Shown here piece by piece: positions 8,115 to 15,065 of a DNA stretch of 64,000 nucleotides (the first letter of the stretch is position 1; every line of letters begins with the position of its first letter). The stretch is from Aliivibrio fischeri. GTDB taxonomy: Bacteria > Pseudomonadota > Gammaproteobacteria > Enterobacterales > Vibrionaceae. Below the pieces are notes generated by a model that was not told the origin of the DNA, did not search any database, and saw only the letters and a list, made by a program, of their open reading frames with translations. Made by a program: the position numbers and the translations under genes. The stretch covers positions 1,054,001-1,118,000 of the forward strand of contig CP160630.1 of the NCBI GenBank assembly GCA_038993745.2, given 5' to 3'.

Positions 8115-9083
8115 ATGAGTCGCAAATTATATACCGCCCTTTGCTTTAGTCTTTCCAATACGGTTTCACCAGAAGGCCTTTGGCTTCCTATGATTCCTGC
8201 TGGAAATTTTTCAGGTATTGATAAGCGTTCTTGGACAAACTCAAACCCTGATGCCGTTGTTGCTGCGTTTCAAAAAAAATTGCCTTTTGATATCGAGCAC
8301 TCAACACATATCAAAGCACCAAACGGTGACCCTGCGCCTGCTGTCGGTTGGATTGTAGAGTTACAAAACCGTAATGGCGAAGTGTATGGAAAAGTTGAAT
8401 GGAACAGCGAAGGCCACGAGTTAATTGAAGAAAAGAAATACGCTTATTATTCGCCATCGTTCACTTACGATGAAAATGGAACTGTCATCGAGTTGGCAAG
8501 TTCTGGTTTAACTAACAGCCCTAATTTAAATGTACCAGCCTTAAATAGAATAGAGGACGAAGACATGAAGTTTTCTCAAGCAATCGTTGCGGCCCTGTCG
8601 CTATCAGCAGAAGCAACAGAAGATCAAGTGTTGACTGCTATCAACTCCCTTAAGTCAGAAAAGCAAGTCGCATTAAACAGTGCGCAGCATCCAGATTTAA
8701 CCAAGTTTGTTCCAGTTGAAACACATAACGTTGCGCTTAACCGTGCTGAAACCGCCGAAGGTAAATTAAAAGCAGTTGAAGATGCTGAGATTGAAGCATT
8801 AGTTGATAGTGCGATTGCCGACGGAAAAGTAGCGCCTGCAAATAAAGATATGTTTGTTGGTATGTGTCGTTCTGAAGGTGGTAAAGAGCAATTCGCCAAG
8901 TTCGTAGCTACTGCGTCTGCGGTTGTCTCTGATAAAGAAGACAAAAAACCAAACCTTGCAACTAACAGCAAGTTGGATAAAGAAGAGCTTGCGTTATGCC
9001 GCAAGATGAATTTAACCGAAGATGAATTCCTTAAATCAAAGGAAAGCATCGCGGCTTACAATGAACAGAATAAGGACGCGTAA
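8115..9083 (+). CDS. Mu gpI-like prohead protease with scaffold domain
   Basis: A 322-residue protein equivalent to Mu gpI. The N-terminal 150 residues form the protease (PAGNFSGIDKRSW, FDIEHSTHIKAPNGDPAPAVGWI, then YYSPSFT and LTNSPNLN), with His and Ser in positions typical of phage prohead peptidases. Residues 151-322 are helical, charged scaffold. The protease trims scaffold and capsid during head maturation. GGAG ends six bases before the ATG. The internal start for the scaffold alone is listed separately. The major head gene follows after 2 bp. Confidence 0.9.
   Translation: MSRKLYTALCFSLSNTVSPEGLWLPMIPAGNFSGIDKRSWTNSNPDAVVAAFQKKLPFDIEHSTHIKAPNGDPAPAVGWIVELQNRNGEVYGKVEWNSEGHELIEEKKYAYYSPSFTYDENGTVIELASSGLTNSPNLNVPALNRIEDEDMKFSQAIVAALSLSAEATEDQVLTAINSLKSEKQVALNSAQHPDLTKFVPVETHNVALNRAETAEGKLKAVEDAEIEALVDSAIADGKVAPANKDMFVGMCRSEGGKEQFAKFVATASAVVSDKEDKKPNLATNSKLDKEELALCRKMNLTEDEFLKSKESIAAYNEQNKDA
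8565..9083 (+). CDS. Nested scaffold protein (Mu gpZ-like), internal in-frame start
   Basis: An ATG at 8565 lies in the frame of the protease gene at codon 151. It is preceded by GAGG at 8553-8556 with eight-base spacing, which is far better than chance within coding sequence. It would produce a 172-residue scaffold beginning MKFSQAIVAAL, separate from the protease. In Mu, gene Z is nested within I in exactly this way, which is why the call is made. The product is expected to fill the prohead during assembly and be removed by gpI. Confidence 0.75.
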   Translation: MKFSQAIVAALSLSAEATEDQVLTAINSLKSEKQVALNSAQHPDLTKFVPVETHNVALNRAETAEGKLKAVEDAEIEALVDSAIADGKVAPANKDMFVGMCRSEGGKEQFAKFVATASAVVSDKEDKKPNLATNSKLDKEELALCRKMNLTEDEFLKSKESIAAYNEQNKDA

Positions 9084-9085
9084 TC

Positions 9086-9982
9086 ATGGCGACTGAAGCT
9101 CAAATTATTGAAGCACTATTTGTATCTATGAACGCTGCATATGTGAAAGGTGTTTCACGTGCACAGCCTCAATGGGACAAAATCGCAACCGAAGTTCCAT
9201 CATCGGGTGCATCAAACTTTTACGGTTGGCTAAAAGACTTACCAGAGATTAAAGAATGGGTTGGCGATCGTCAGCTTGCTGATGTGGGTAAACATGGTTA
9301 TGCCATCACCAACAAAACGTTTGAAAGTTCTATCTCTATCAGTCGTGAAAATGTTGAAGACGACCAAATCGGTCAGTACTCAGTATTAGCAGAGCGTTTT
9401 GGTGACCAAGTTACCATGTTCCCTGATAAGTTAGCGTACCCACTATTGGTAGCTGGCTTCACAACATTGTGTTACGACGGCCAAAACTACTTTGATACGG
9501 ACCACCCATTAGATACTACACCAGCATCGACGTTCTCAAACGTAGTCGGCGACCCATCTACGGATACAGGTTCACCTTGGTTCTTGATTGATAACTCTCA
9601 AACGCTAAAGCCGATTGTGTATCAAACCCGTCGTCCATTCGTGTTTAAGAACATGAACCCGACAGAAGAATACACCTGGTTCAACAACAAATTTGCAGCA
9701 GGTACAGATGGCCGTTGTGAAGTTGGTTTCTCATTCCCTCAATTAGCGATTGGTTCTAAAGCTGCGCTAACTGAAGCGAACTATGAGCTTGCGGTTAAAC
9801 AACTTGGTGGCATGAAGCGTGCGGATGGTACACCACTTGGCGTGCGACCAACGACATTGGTGGTTGGTTACGCTAACCGTGCAGCGGCTAAGAAGTTAAT
9901 CGATCGAATGCTGATTGAAGGTGGCGATACCAATATCTACTACCAGGATGTGGAAGTTGTGGTTTCACCATTCATCGCATAA
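9086..9982 (+). CDS. Major head protein (Mu gpT-like)
   Basis: A 298-residue protein of the Mu gpT capsid family (PF10124 type). Markers are QWDKIATEVPSSGASNFYGWL near the start, LPEIKEWVGDRQLAD, and the C-terminal LVVGYANRAAAKKLIDRMLIEGG...NIYYQDVEVVVSPF. It forms the icosahedral shell. The gene is intact, follows the protease/scaffold gene by 2 bp and is of normal length. A small stem-loop lies just after it. Confidence 0.93.
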   Translation: MATEAQIIEALFVSMNAAYVKGVSRAQPQWDKIATEVPSSGASNFYGWLKDLPEIKEWVGDRQLADVGKHGYAITNKTFESSISISRENVEDDQIGQYSVLAERFGDQVTMFPDKLAYPLLVAGFTTLCYDGQNYFDTDHPLDTTPASTFSNVVGDPSTDTGSPWFLIDNSQTLKPIVYQTRRPFVFKNMNPTEEYTWFNNKFAAGTDGRCEVGFSFPQLAIGSKAALTEANYELAVKQLGGMKRADGTPLGVRPTTLVVGYANRAAAKKLIDRMLIEGGDTNIYYQDVEVVVSPFIA

Positions 9983-9991
9983 TCAACTCAT

Positions 9992-10015
9992 TATGGCGGT
10001 CTCAGTGCCGCCATA
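9992..10015 (+). other. Stem-loop after the major head gene
   Basis: TATGGCGG (9992-9999) pairs perfectly with CCGCCATA (10008-10015) around an 8-base loop. There is no T-run, so it is more likely an mRNA-stabilising or partial attenuation hairpin in the leader of the next gene than a terminator. Confidence 0.6.
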
Positions 10016-10032
10016 TTTAAAGGAACAAGGCC

Positions 10033-10317
10033 ATGACAGTTAAAGTTAATCTAAACCCAGATACATGGACTCTTATTTCTTCTGCGGCTGTTGGATACAT
10101 GGATAACCAATCGGGCAGCGTGGTTAAGTATCGACTTGAAGATTTCGCACCAGATGATGCCGAAATATGGGGGCATCAACTAAAGCTTGAAAAAGGCATC
10201 GGGTGGTCACTATCAACGCCGAAAAACATTTACGGAAGAACATCCGGCTCTATCGGTGACGTAATAGTAACGGAAGCCGATAATGTCTGGGGATCTCATG
10301 ATCTTTTTGTGAATTAA
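10033..10317 (+). CDS. Small phage protein between capsid and gp35; function unknown
   Basis: A 94-residue acidic protein with alternating hydrophobic residues suggesting beta structure (WTLISSAAVGYMDNQSG, VVKYRLEDFAP, GSIGDVIVTEADNVW). AAAGGAAC precedes the ATG. Its position after the major head gene is where some Mu relatives encode a head-decoration or minor head protein, and beta-rich small proteins fit that, but I see no diagnostic motif. Not recognised by family. Confidence 0.65.
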   Translation: MTVKVNLNPDTWTLISSAAVGYMDNQSGSVVKYRLEDFAPDDAEIWGHQLKLEKGIGWSLSTPKNIYGRTSGSIGDVIVTEADNVWGSHDLFVN

Positions 10318-10362
10318 ACCCTGATTAATCCCTCTTTATATTGTGTTTAAAAGGAGCTTACT

Positions 10363-10944
10363 GTGAGTGAAGCATCTAAAAAGAAAACCACAAATAAGTC
10401 TAAAACGAAAAAGACAAAGGCTAGTGCAAGCACAAAGCCAGTTCAAGATGGTGATGCCATCAAAACAACGCAAGCCGAACAGAAGCAAACCAAGTCAGAA
10501 GTGGCTGCGTTAACGGGTCACTATCAAGTGCCAATCGCGCCAACAAGTGGTTCTGTAGTTGAAAAAGGAAATGGTAAAGATGGTGATTTGGAAACTGGAA
10601 ATGAAGTGGAAACACAATTGGTCAGCAATTCTGAAAGCAACAATGAGCTTTTTGGGCTTCTTGATCGCAAAACCGATATCGAAGTGCTTGGCGCTATGGA
10701 AGTCAGCTCGCGTTCAGACAATGGCTTCTGGCGCAGCGGTGTTCATTTTTCTCGCCTTGAGAAAACAGTGGTTATTGTTGTCAGCGATGATGACATTAAA
10801 AACCCTGAGTTATCTCAAAGTGGACTTGGTATTGAAAGCGCGTTTCCTGTGGTGTTTATGGCACCATCACAAGCGAAAAGAGTACACGATGAGCCTCACT
10901 TAAATGTTGACGTTCTAGAACTTGAATCCTTGATTGGAGAATAA
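10363..10944 (+). CDS. Mu gp35-like head-tail region protein
   Basis: A 193-residue protein starting with GTG after AAAAGGAG. The first 100 residues are Lys/Thr/Ser-rich and probably disordered. Residues 105-190 resemble the FluMu N-terminal / HI1506-type domain found in Mu gp35 relatives (MEVSSRSDNGFWRSGVHFSRLEKTVVIV). Its exact role is unknown; it lies between capsid and head-completion genes. The long basic leader is unusual and may reflect interaction with packaged DNA (inference). Confidence 0.7.
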   Translation: MSEASKKKTTNKSKTKKTKASASTKPVQDGDAIKTTQAEQKQTKSEVAALTGHYQVPIAPTSGSVVEKGNGKDGDLETGNEVETQLVSNSESNNELFGLLDRKTDIEVLGAMEVSSRSDNGFWRSGVHFSRLEKTVVIVVSDDDIKNPELSQSGLGIESAFPVVFMAPSQAKRVHDEPHLNVDVLELESLIGE

Positions 10945-10946
10945 GC

Positions 10947-11381
10947 ATGGCTATCTACGCAACCAAGCAAGATTTAATAGACCGTGATGAACAAATGCTT
11001 TGGAACGTTGCGATTGATAGAGCAACAGACCAATTGAATGACACTGCAATCGAGCAGGCGTTGGAGCAAGCAGACGAAGAGATCGATTCTTTTATCGGTC
11101 GTCGATATGTCCTTCCTCTTCCAACCGTGCCAGGCATGTTAAACAAAGTCGCAATGACTATCGCGTTTTACTGGTTATCAGACCGTGACCAACAAGCCAC
11201 TGAATTAGTAGAAAAACGTTATGAAATGGCATTAACCACATTACGTGAAATTGCGAATGGTAAACGTGAGCTTGGCCTTCCAACGGTAGACACACCAGAA
11301 GAAGGAAGCGTAGGTAAAGTAGAGCTTGTTCAAACTAACGAGCGATTATTTACCAGAAACACATTGCGAGGCGTTCTGTAA
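10947..11381 (+). CDS. DUF1320 head-tail completion protein (Mu gp36-like)
   Basis: A 144-residue protein opening MAIYATKQDLIDRDEQMLWN, with the family's helical pattern (ALEQADEEIDSFIGRRYVLPLP, VAMTIAFYWLSDR). DUF1320 proteins occupy the gp36 place in Mu-like phages and resemble head-tail adaptors of the gp6/gp15 fold. The gene starts 2 bp after gp35 and overlaps the next start by 1 bp, so the three are translated together. Confidence 0.88.
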   Translation: MAIYATKQDLIDRDEQMLWNVAIDRATDQLNDTAIEQALEQADEEIDSFIGRRYVLPLPTVPGMLNKVAMTIAFYWLSDRDQQATELVEKRYEMALTTLREIANGKRELGLPTVDTPEEGSVGKVELVQTNERLFTRNTLRGVL

Positions 11382-11923
11382 TGGGTATTAGCGTTCAGGT
11401 TACTGGAGCAGAAGAGCTTGAGCGCTATCAACGCTTGGTTGATACCTTATCTGATTCGAAACATAAAGATGAATTACTCGATAGCCTTGGTGCCATCGTT
11501 GAAAGCCAAACAAGACGACGCATTGCGGATGAAAAAACCGCACCAGATGGTACTGCATGGCAAGCATGGTCAAGCGGTTATGAAAAGACCAGGCATGGTA
11601 ATCAATCTTTACTGCAAGGAGAAGGCGATTTATTAGATTCAATCCAATACATCGTTGAGAAAAACCAAGTCAGAATTGGTTCACCTCTGCCCTATGCAGG
11701 CGTTCATCAAGATGGGTTTTCAGGTCAGGTTCAAGTTGATGCTCACACTAGGCTCATTACTCAAGCGTTTGGTAAAGCGTTAGCATTTCCTGTTTATCAA
11801 TCCGTTGCAGCATTTAGCCGACAAATGGAAATACCACAACGTCAGTTCTTAGGGCTTAGTAGCGACAACCAAACCGAAGTCTTTGCGGTTATCGGTGACT
11901 TTTGGAAGGAAGTAATGGCATGA
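11381..11923 (+). CDS. Phage virion morphogenesis protein (Mu gpG-like)
   Basis: A 180-residue protein of the phage virion morphogenesis / tail completion family. It shows SQTRRRIADEKTAPDGTAWQAW, LLQGEGDLLDSI and VRIGSPLPYAGVHQDG, followed near the C-terminus by IPQRQFLGLS, the usual family signature. It is needed to join or complete the tail. In Mu the G gene lies before gp36; here it follows it, as in several Mu-like prophages. It overlaps the next gene by 4 bp (ATGA). Confidence 0.88.
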   Translation: MGISVQVTGAEELERYQRLVDTLSDSKHKDELLDSLGAIVESQTRRRIADEKTAPDGTAWQAWSSGYEKTRHGNQSLLQGEGDLLDSIQYIVEKNQVRIGSPLPYAGVHQDGFSGQVQVDAHTRLITQAFGKALAFPVYQSVAAFSRQMEIPQRQFLGLSSDNQTEVFAVIGDFWKEVMA

Positions 11924-12534
11924 CAACATCAAGACCCAGTTTACAAACGCTTGGTTCTACCGTATGGGCAAGCGAACAAGTGGTTTCTTATCTTAAGACC
12001 AAGCTTGAAGGTGGAAAGAACGACGTAGACAAAGTTCAAAGTGTTGAACGTCATATCGGAAAGTTCGATAAACCAGATGAAGTAAAGCGTTGGATGGGAA
12101 ATCGTGATGGTGGTATTCGTGTTGCGGCTGTTCGTATTCCAAAGATAGAGAACATCGGCTCAGAACTAATCGGAACCATTAACTTTGCAGCCTATGTGTT
12201 CATGACCGACATGTGGGGATATTCAAAAGACGTACGTGCTGAAGTCGTCACGGCCAAAGTAGCTCAAGCAATCATGAGCCGAGGATGGCACAAAACCTAC
12301 AACGCAAAATCAACGGCGTTAGATGTAAGAGCCGATAATTTATATAGCGGAAAAATTGATGAATTAGGTGTATCTATTTGGGTGGTGACATGGACACAAG
12401 ATTGGCGTCTCGATGTGGAGATTAATCTTGATGATCTAGACCCATTCCTAACGTTTGATTTTAAAGCCCCAATTGCTGATGGTGCACCAGTGCTAGAAGC
12501 AGAGATTCAATTACCACAGGATCCACAACCATGA
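11920..12534 (+). CDS. DUF1834 protein (Mu gp37-like)
   Basis: About 204 residues from the ATG at 11920, chosen because it overlaps the preceding stop as ATGA and follows GGAAGG; a TTG at 11902 is less likely. The family pattern includes GGIRVAAVRIPKIENIGSE, NFAAYVFMTDMWGYSKD and the WVVTWTQDWRLD segment. DUF1834 proteins resemble tail terminators that cap the sheath and tube, and the gene lies immediately upstream of the sheath gene. The precise role is inferred from position. Confidence 0.8.
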   Translation: MTTSRPSLQTLGSTVWASEQVVSYLKTKLEGGKNDVDKVQSVERHIGKFDKPDEVKRWMGNRDGGIRVAAVRIPKIENIGSELIGTINFAAYVFMTDMWGYSKDVRAEVVTAKVAQAIMSRGWHKTYNAKSTALDVRADNLYSGKIDELGVSIWVVTWTQDWRLDVEINLDDLDPFLTFDFKAPIADGAPVLEAEIQLPQDPQP

Positions 12535-12740
12535 TGATTACTGTAAAACCTAAAAAAGAAGACGTTCTTGTTCGTAAGCCTGACGGAACGCACCTAGACA
12601 AAAAAGGCGAAAAAGTAAAGCGCACTGCTTTTTGGGTTCGCCGTATTAATGATGGTGATGTTATCCGCGTTGAAGCCGAAGAGCACAAAGCCAAAGAAGC
12701 GAAAGCTAAGGCAAGCACTAAAGATAAAGGAGACAAATAA
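12531..12740 (+). CDS. DUF2635 protein (Mu gp38-like)
   Basis: A 69-residue protein of the DUF2635 family, with VRKPDGTHLDKKGEKVKRTAFWVRRINDGDVIR. The C-terminus is a highly charged Lys/Glu/Ala tail. It always sits just before the sheath gene in Mu-like phages, and here overlaps both neighbours (4 bp upstream, 1 bp downstream). No biochemical role is known to me. Confidence 0.85.
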   Translation: MMITVKPKKEDVLVRKPDGTHLDKKGEKVKRTAFWVRRINDGDVIRVEAEEHKAKEAKAKASTKDKGDK

Positions 12741-14218
12741 TGTCACTAGGTTCTATCCCCAATGATATTCGCGTTCCTCTGGTTTATATCGATATTGATA
12801 ACAGCCAGGCACTAAGCGGAACGCCAGCGCAAGCACAAAAGATTTTGGTGATTGGTCAGCAATTATCAGGCGCAGCAGCAACGCCGTTAACCCTAGAGCG
12901 CATCACTACGAGCGAAAGCCGTTGGGACGAGTTATACGGAAAAGGCTCAATGATGGCTCTTATGCTTAAAAAGCTGCGTAAGGCTAACTTCTCTACCGAT
13001 GTTTACGCTCTTGGTGTTGCTGATTTAACCGCAGGAACGCAAGCAAAAGCAGAGTTAACTATTACTGCATCCAATGCAAAAGCAGGTGTGATCGCTTTAT
13101 TAGTGGCTGGTCAATCGGTTCAAGTAGCAGTTAAAGACGATAACACCGCTGCTGAAATTGCTACTGCTGTTATCGCAAAGGTCACTGAGCTAACAAACCT
13201 TCCTGTTTCAGCTGCACTAAAATCAGGTGAAACAGAAGTCGTTGAATTTACTTGTAAGCACAAAGGCGTAACGGGTAATGACTTAGATATTCGCTATAAC
13301 TACTATGATGGTGAAGTGCTTCCTCAAGGTGTCACACTGGTTAAAACGGCATTTACAGGTGGTGCAGGCACACCAGATATGGCGTCCATTGTCGCCGCTA
13401 TTCCTGATGAATGGTACAACCACGTGGTCAACCCATACAACGACACTCAAAGCATGAACGACTTGCGTGATGAATTAGTCGAGCGTTGGGGTCCACTTAA
13501 AATGATTGAAGGTATTGCCTATACCGCTTTTCGTGGCACGTTTGCTGAATCGGGATCTTACGGCCAAGCACGTAATGATTTCTTATTTAGCTGTATGGGA
13601 ACCAATGCCGCACCTAACCCAACATGGGAATGGGCAGCAAGTTATGCAGGTATTGCCTCATACAACTTAGCGATTGACCCAGCGCGTCCGCTGCAAACGT
13701 TAATCTTGCCAAGTTTATTACCACCGCAAAAAGAAGTGGTTTGGGATTTAACCGAGCGCAACCTTCTACTTAAAGATGGCATTGCAACGTATACCGTCAC
13801 ACCGGGTGGACAAGTCGCCATTGAGCGTGAAATCTCAATGTACCGTGAAAACATTTACGGTGACCCAGACCCAAGCTATTTAGATATTACTACGCCTGCA
13901 ACATTGGGCTACTTACGTTACTCGATGCGTACCATGGTAACCAACCGTTACCCACGCCATAAGTTAGCAAATGATGATGTTCTGCCACAGTTAGATCCTG
14001 CTCAACCCGTGGTAACACCAAAGCTAATGCGTTTAGCTATTTTAGACTTAGCTCAGCAATGGGTAACGCAAGGTCTGATTGAAGATTACGATCTCTTTGC
14101 GGAAACCTTAGAAGTGTATCGTGATGCGAATGATAAGAACCGCTTGAACTGCGTAGCGCATCCAGACATCGTGAATCAGTTACGAATCTTTGCAGCACTG
14201 TTTCAATTTAAACTTTAG
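12740..14218 (+). CDS. Contractile tail sheath protein (Mu gpL-like)
   Basis: A 492-residue sheath protein. It begins MSLGSIPNDIRVPLVYIDIDNSQA, has a central Gly/Ala/Val-rich insertion domain (about 100-215), and ends with the conserved C-terminal sheath domain (LGYLRYSMRTMVTNRYPRHKLA, ending RIFAALFQFKL). It wraps the tail tube and contracts during DNA injection. Length is normal and the frame is intact. The tube gene follows after 13 bp. Confidence 0.94.
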   Translation: MSLGSIPNDIRVPLVYIDIDNSQALSGTPAQAQKILVIGQQLSGAAATPLTLERITTSESRWDELYGKGSMMALMLKKLRKANFSTDVYALGVADLTAGTQAKAELTITASNAKAGVIALLVAGQSVQVAVKDDNTAAEIATAVIAKVTELTNLPVSAALKSGETEVVEFTCKHKGVTGNDLDIRYNYYDGEVLPQGVTLVKTAFTGGAGTPDMASIVAAIPDEWYNHVVNPYNDTQSMNDLRDELVERWGPLKMIEGIAYTAFRGTFAESGSYGQARNDFLFSCMGTNAAPNPTWEWAASYAGIASYNLAIDPARPLQTLILPSLLPPQKEVVWDLTERNLLLKDGIATYTVTPGGQVAIEREISMYRENIYGDPDPSYLDITTPATLGYLRYSMRTMVTNRYPRHKLANDDVLPQLDPAQPVVTPKLMRLAILDLAQQWVTQGLIEDYDLFAETLEVYRDANDKNRLNCVAHPDIVNQLRIFAALFQFKL

Positions 14219-14231
14219 GAAGGAATAAATT

Positions 14232-14585
14232 ATGGGAGCGATTCTTGGCGAAGTGGTTGTTCGTGCTAACGGCAAGCAATTCAAAACGAAGAAAGGTTCA
14301 CAACTTAACCCAGGTGGTTACACGCGAACCTCACATGTTGGCCCTAGTCGTGTATGGGGTCAATCAAAAGAGTACACAGTACCAACCATTACGATGGTGA
14401 TTGCGGCGGATGAAGATGTCGATGTACTTGAAATTAATGCGATCGAATTTGCTACGTTAACGTGGGAAGGCGATAACGGCGTTGATTACATGATGACAGA
14501 CGCAGCACCACAAGGACCAGCCACATTGTCCGACTCAGGTGACATCAATGTCGTATTCCAAGGTAATAAAGTGAGTAAAACCTAA
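14232..14585 (+). CDS. Tail tube protein (Mu gpM / gp40-like)
   Basis: A 117-residue protein starting MGAILGEVVVRANGKQFKTKKGSQLNPGG, the pattern of the Mu tail tube family (PF10618 type). It is beta-rich, as expected for hexameric ring subunits stacked inside the sheath. It overlaps the next gene's start by 1 bp, linking synthesis of tube and chaperone. GGAAGGAATAAATT precedes the ATG. Confidence 0.9.
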   Translation: MGAILGEVVVRANGKQFKTKKGSQLNPGGYTRTSHVGPSRVWGQSKEYTVPTITMVIAADEDVDVLEINAIEFATLTWEGDNGVDYMMTDAAPQGPATLSDSGDINVVFQGNKVSKT

Positions 14586-14941
14586 TGGCATTAATGACGT
14601 TTGAACTAAAAGACGGCTTCAAGGTGGGTGATGATATCCACACTGAAGTGGGGTTAAAAGAGCTAAGCAGTGGTGATTTGATTGATGCTCAAATGGCTGC
14701 CGAAAAAATCATTATTCATGATGGAACGCCAGTCGCTTATACCTCTGATGTGCTTTATGGATTAGAAATGCTTGTTCGCCAAATTGAATACATCGGTAAT
14801 GTTCAAGGTCCATTTCAAATCAAAGAGCTTCGTAAGTTATCACCAGGTGACTTGAATGAAATTCAAAAGCAATCAAGCAACCTAGATAAATTATTAATGA
14901 AGGAGTTTGAACAGCGGGGGCGATCTAACGGCGCTTCCTGA
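14585..14941 (+). CDS. Tail assembly chaperone, short form (Mu gp41-like)
   Basis: A 118-residue protein of the Mu gp41 / tail assembly chaperone E family (MTFELKDGFKVGDDIHTEVGLKELSSGDLIDA). It is predicted to coat the tape measure protein during tail assembly. Near its end the frame passes through GGGGGCGA, where a fraction of ribosomes should shift to make the longer gp41-gp42 fusion. The zero-frame product ends at TGA 14939-14941. Confidence 0.85.
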   Translation: MALMTFELKDGFKVGDDIHTEVGLKELSSGDLIDAQMAAEKIIIHDGTPVAYTSDVLYGLEMLVRQIEYIGNVQGPFQIKELRKLSPGDLNEIQKQSSNLDKLLMKEFEQRGRSNGAS

Positions 14942-15065
14942 TATTTGCCAAAATCTGCTGCTCGCCATGAGTGGCAGATTTCCAGTAAGTGCCTTATCTC
15001 CCCTTCCAATTCGTCGGTTATTGAAGTTGTATTATCAGCTTAAGGAACTTCAGAATGTCCAATAA
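14585..15065 (+). CDS. gp41-gp42 fusion made by programmed -2 frameshift
   Basis: Downstream of the gp41 frame, a different frame is open without any ATG and gives a well-formed peptide: GDLTALPDICQNLLLAMSG, then RFPVSALSPLPIRRLLKLYY and QLKELQNVQ. It stops at 15063-15065, overlapping the tape measure start at 15055. The two frames meet if a ribosome on GGG at 14918-14920 slips back two bases to GGG at 14916-14918. Tail chaperone pairs made by frameshifting are conserved in long-tailed phages, and I recall a -2 shift on the same octamer in Mu itself. The gap 14942-15054 is therefore coding. Confidence 0.85.
14916..14923 (+). promoter_or_regulatory. Recoding (slippery) site GGGGGCGA
   Basis: Five G residues followed by CGA, placed seven codons before the zero-frame stop of gp41. 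The gp42 reading frame is reached only by a -2 (or +1) shift here: the -1 frame hits TAA at 14926. Re-pairing of GGG with GGG after a 2-base backward slip is perfect. Confidence 0.85.

Noticed and set aside
14942..15054. Non-coding gap between gp41 and the tape measure gene
   Set aside because: It is coding in the frameshifted gp42 frame, so it is not a promoter or intergenic region.
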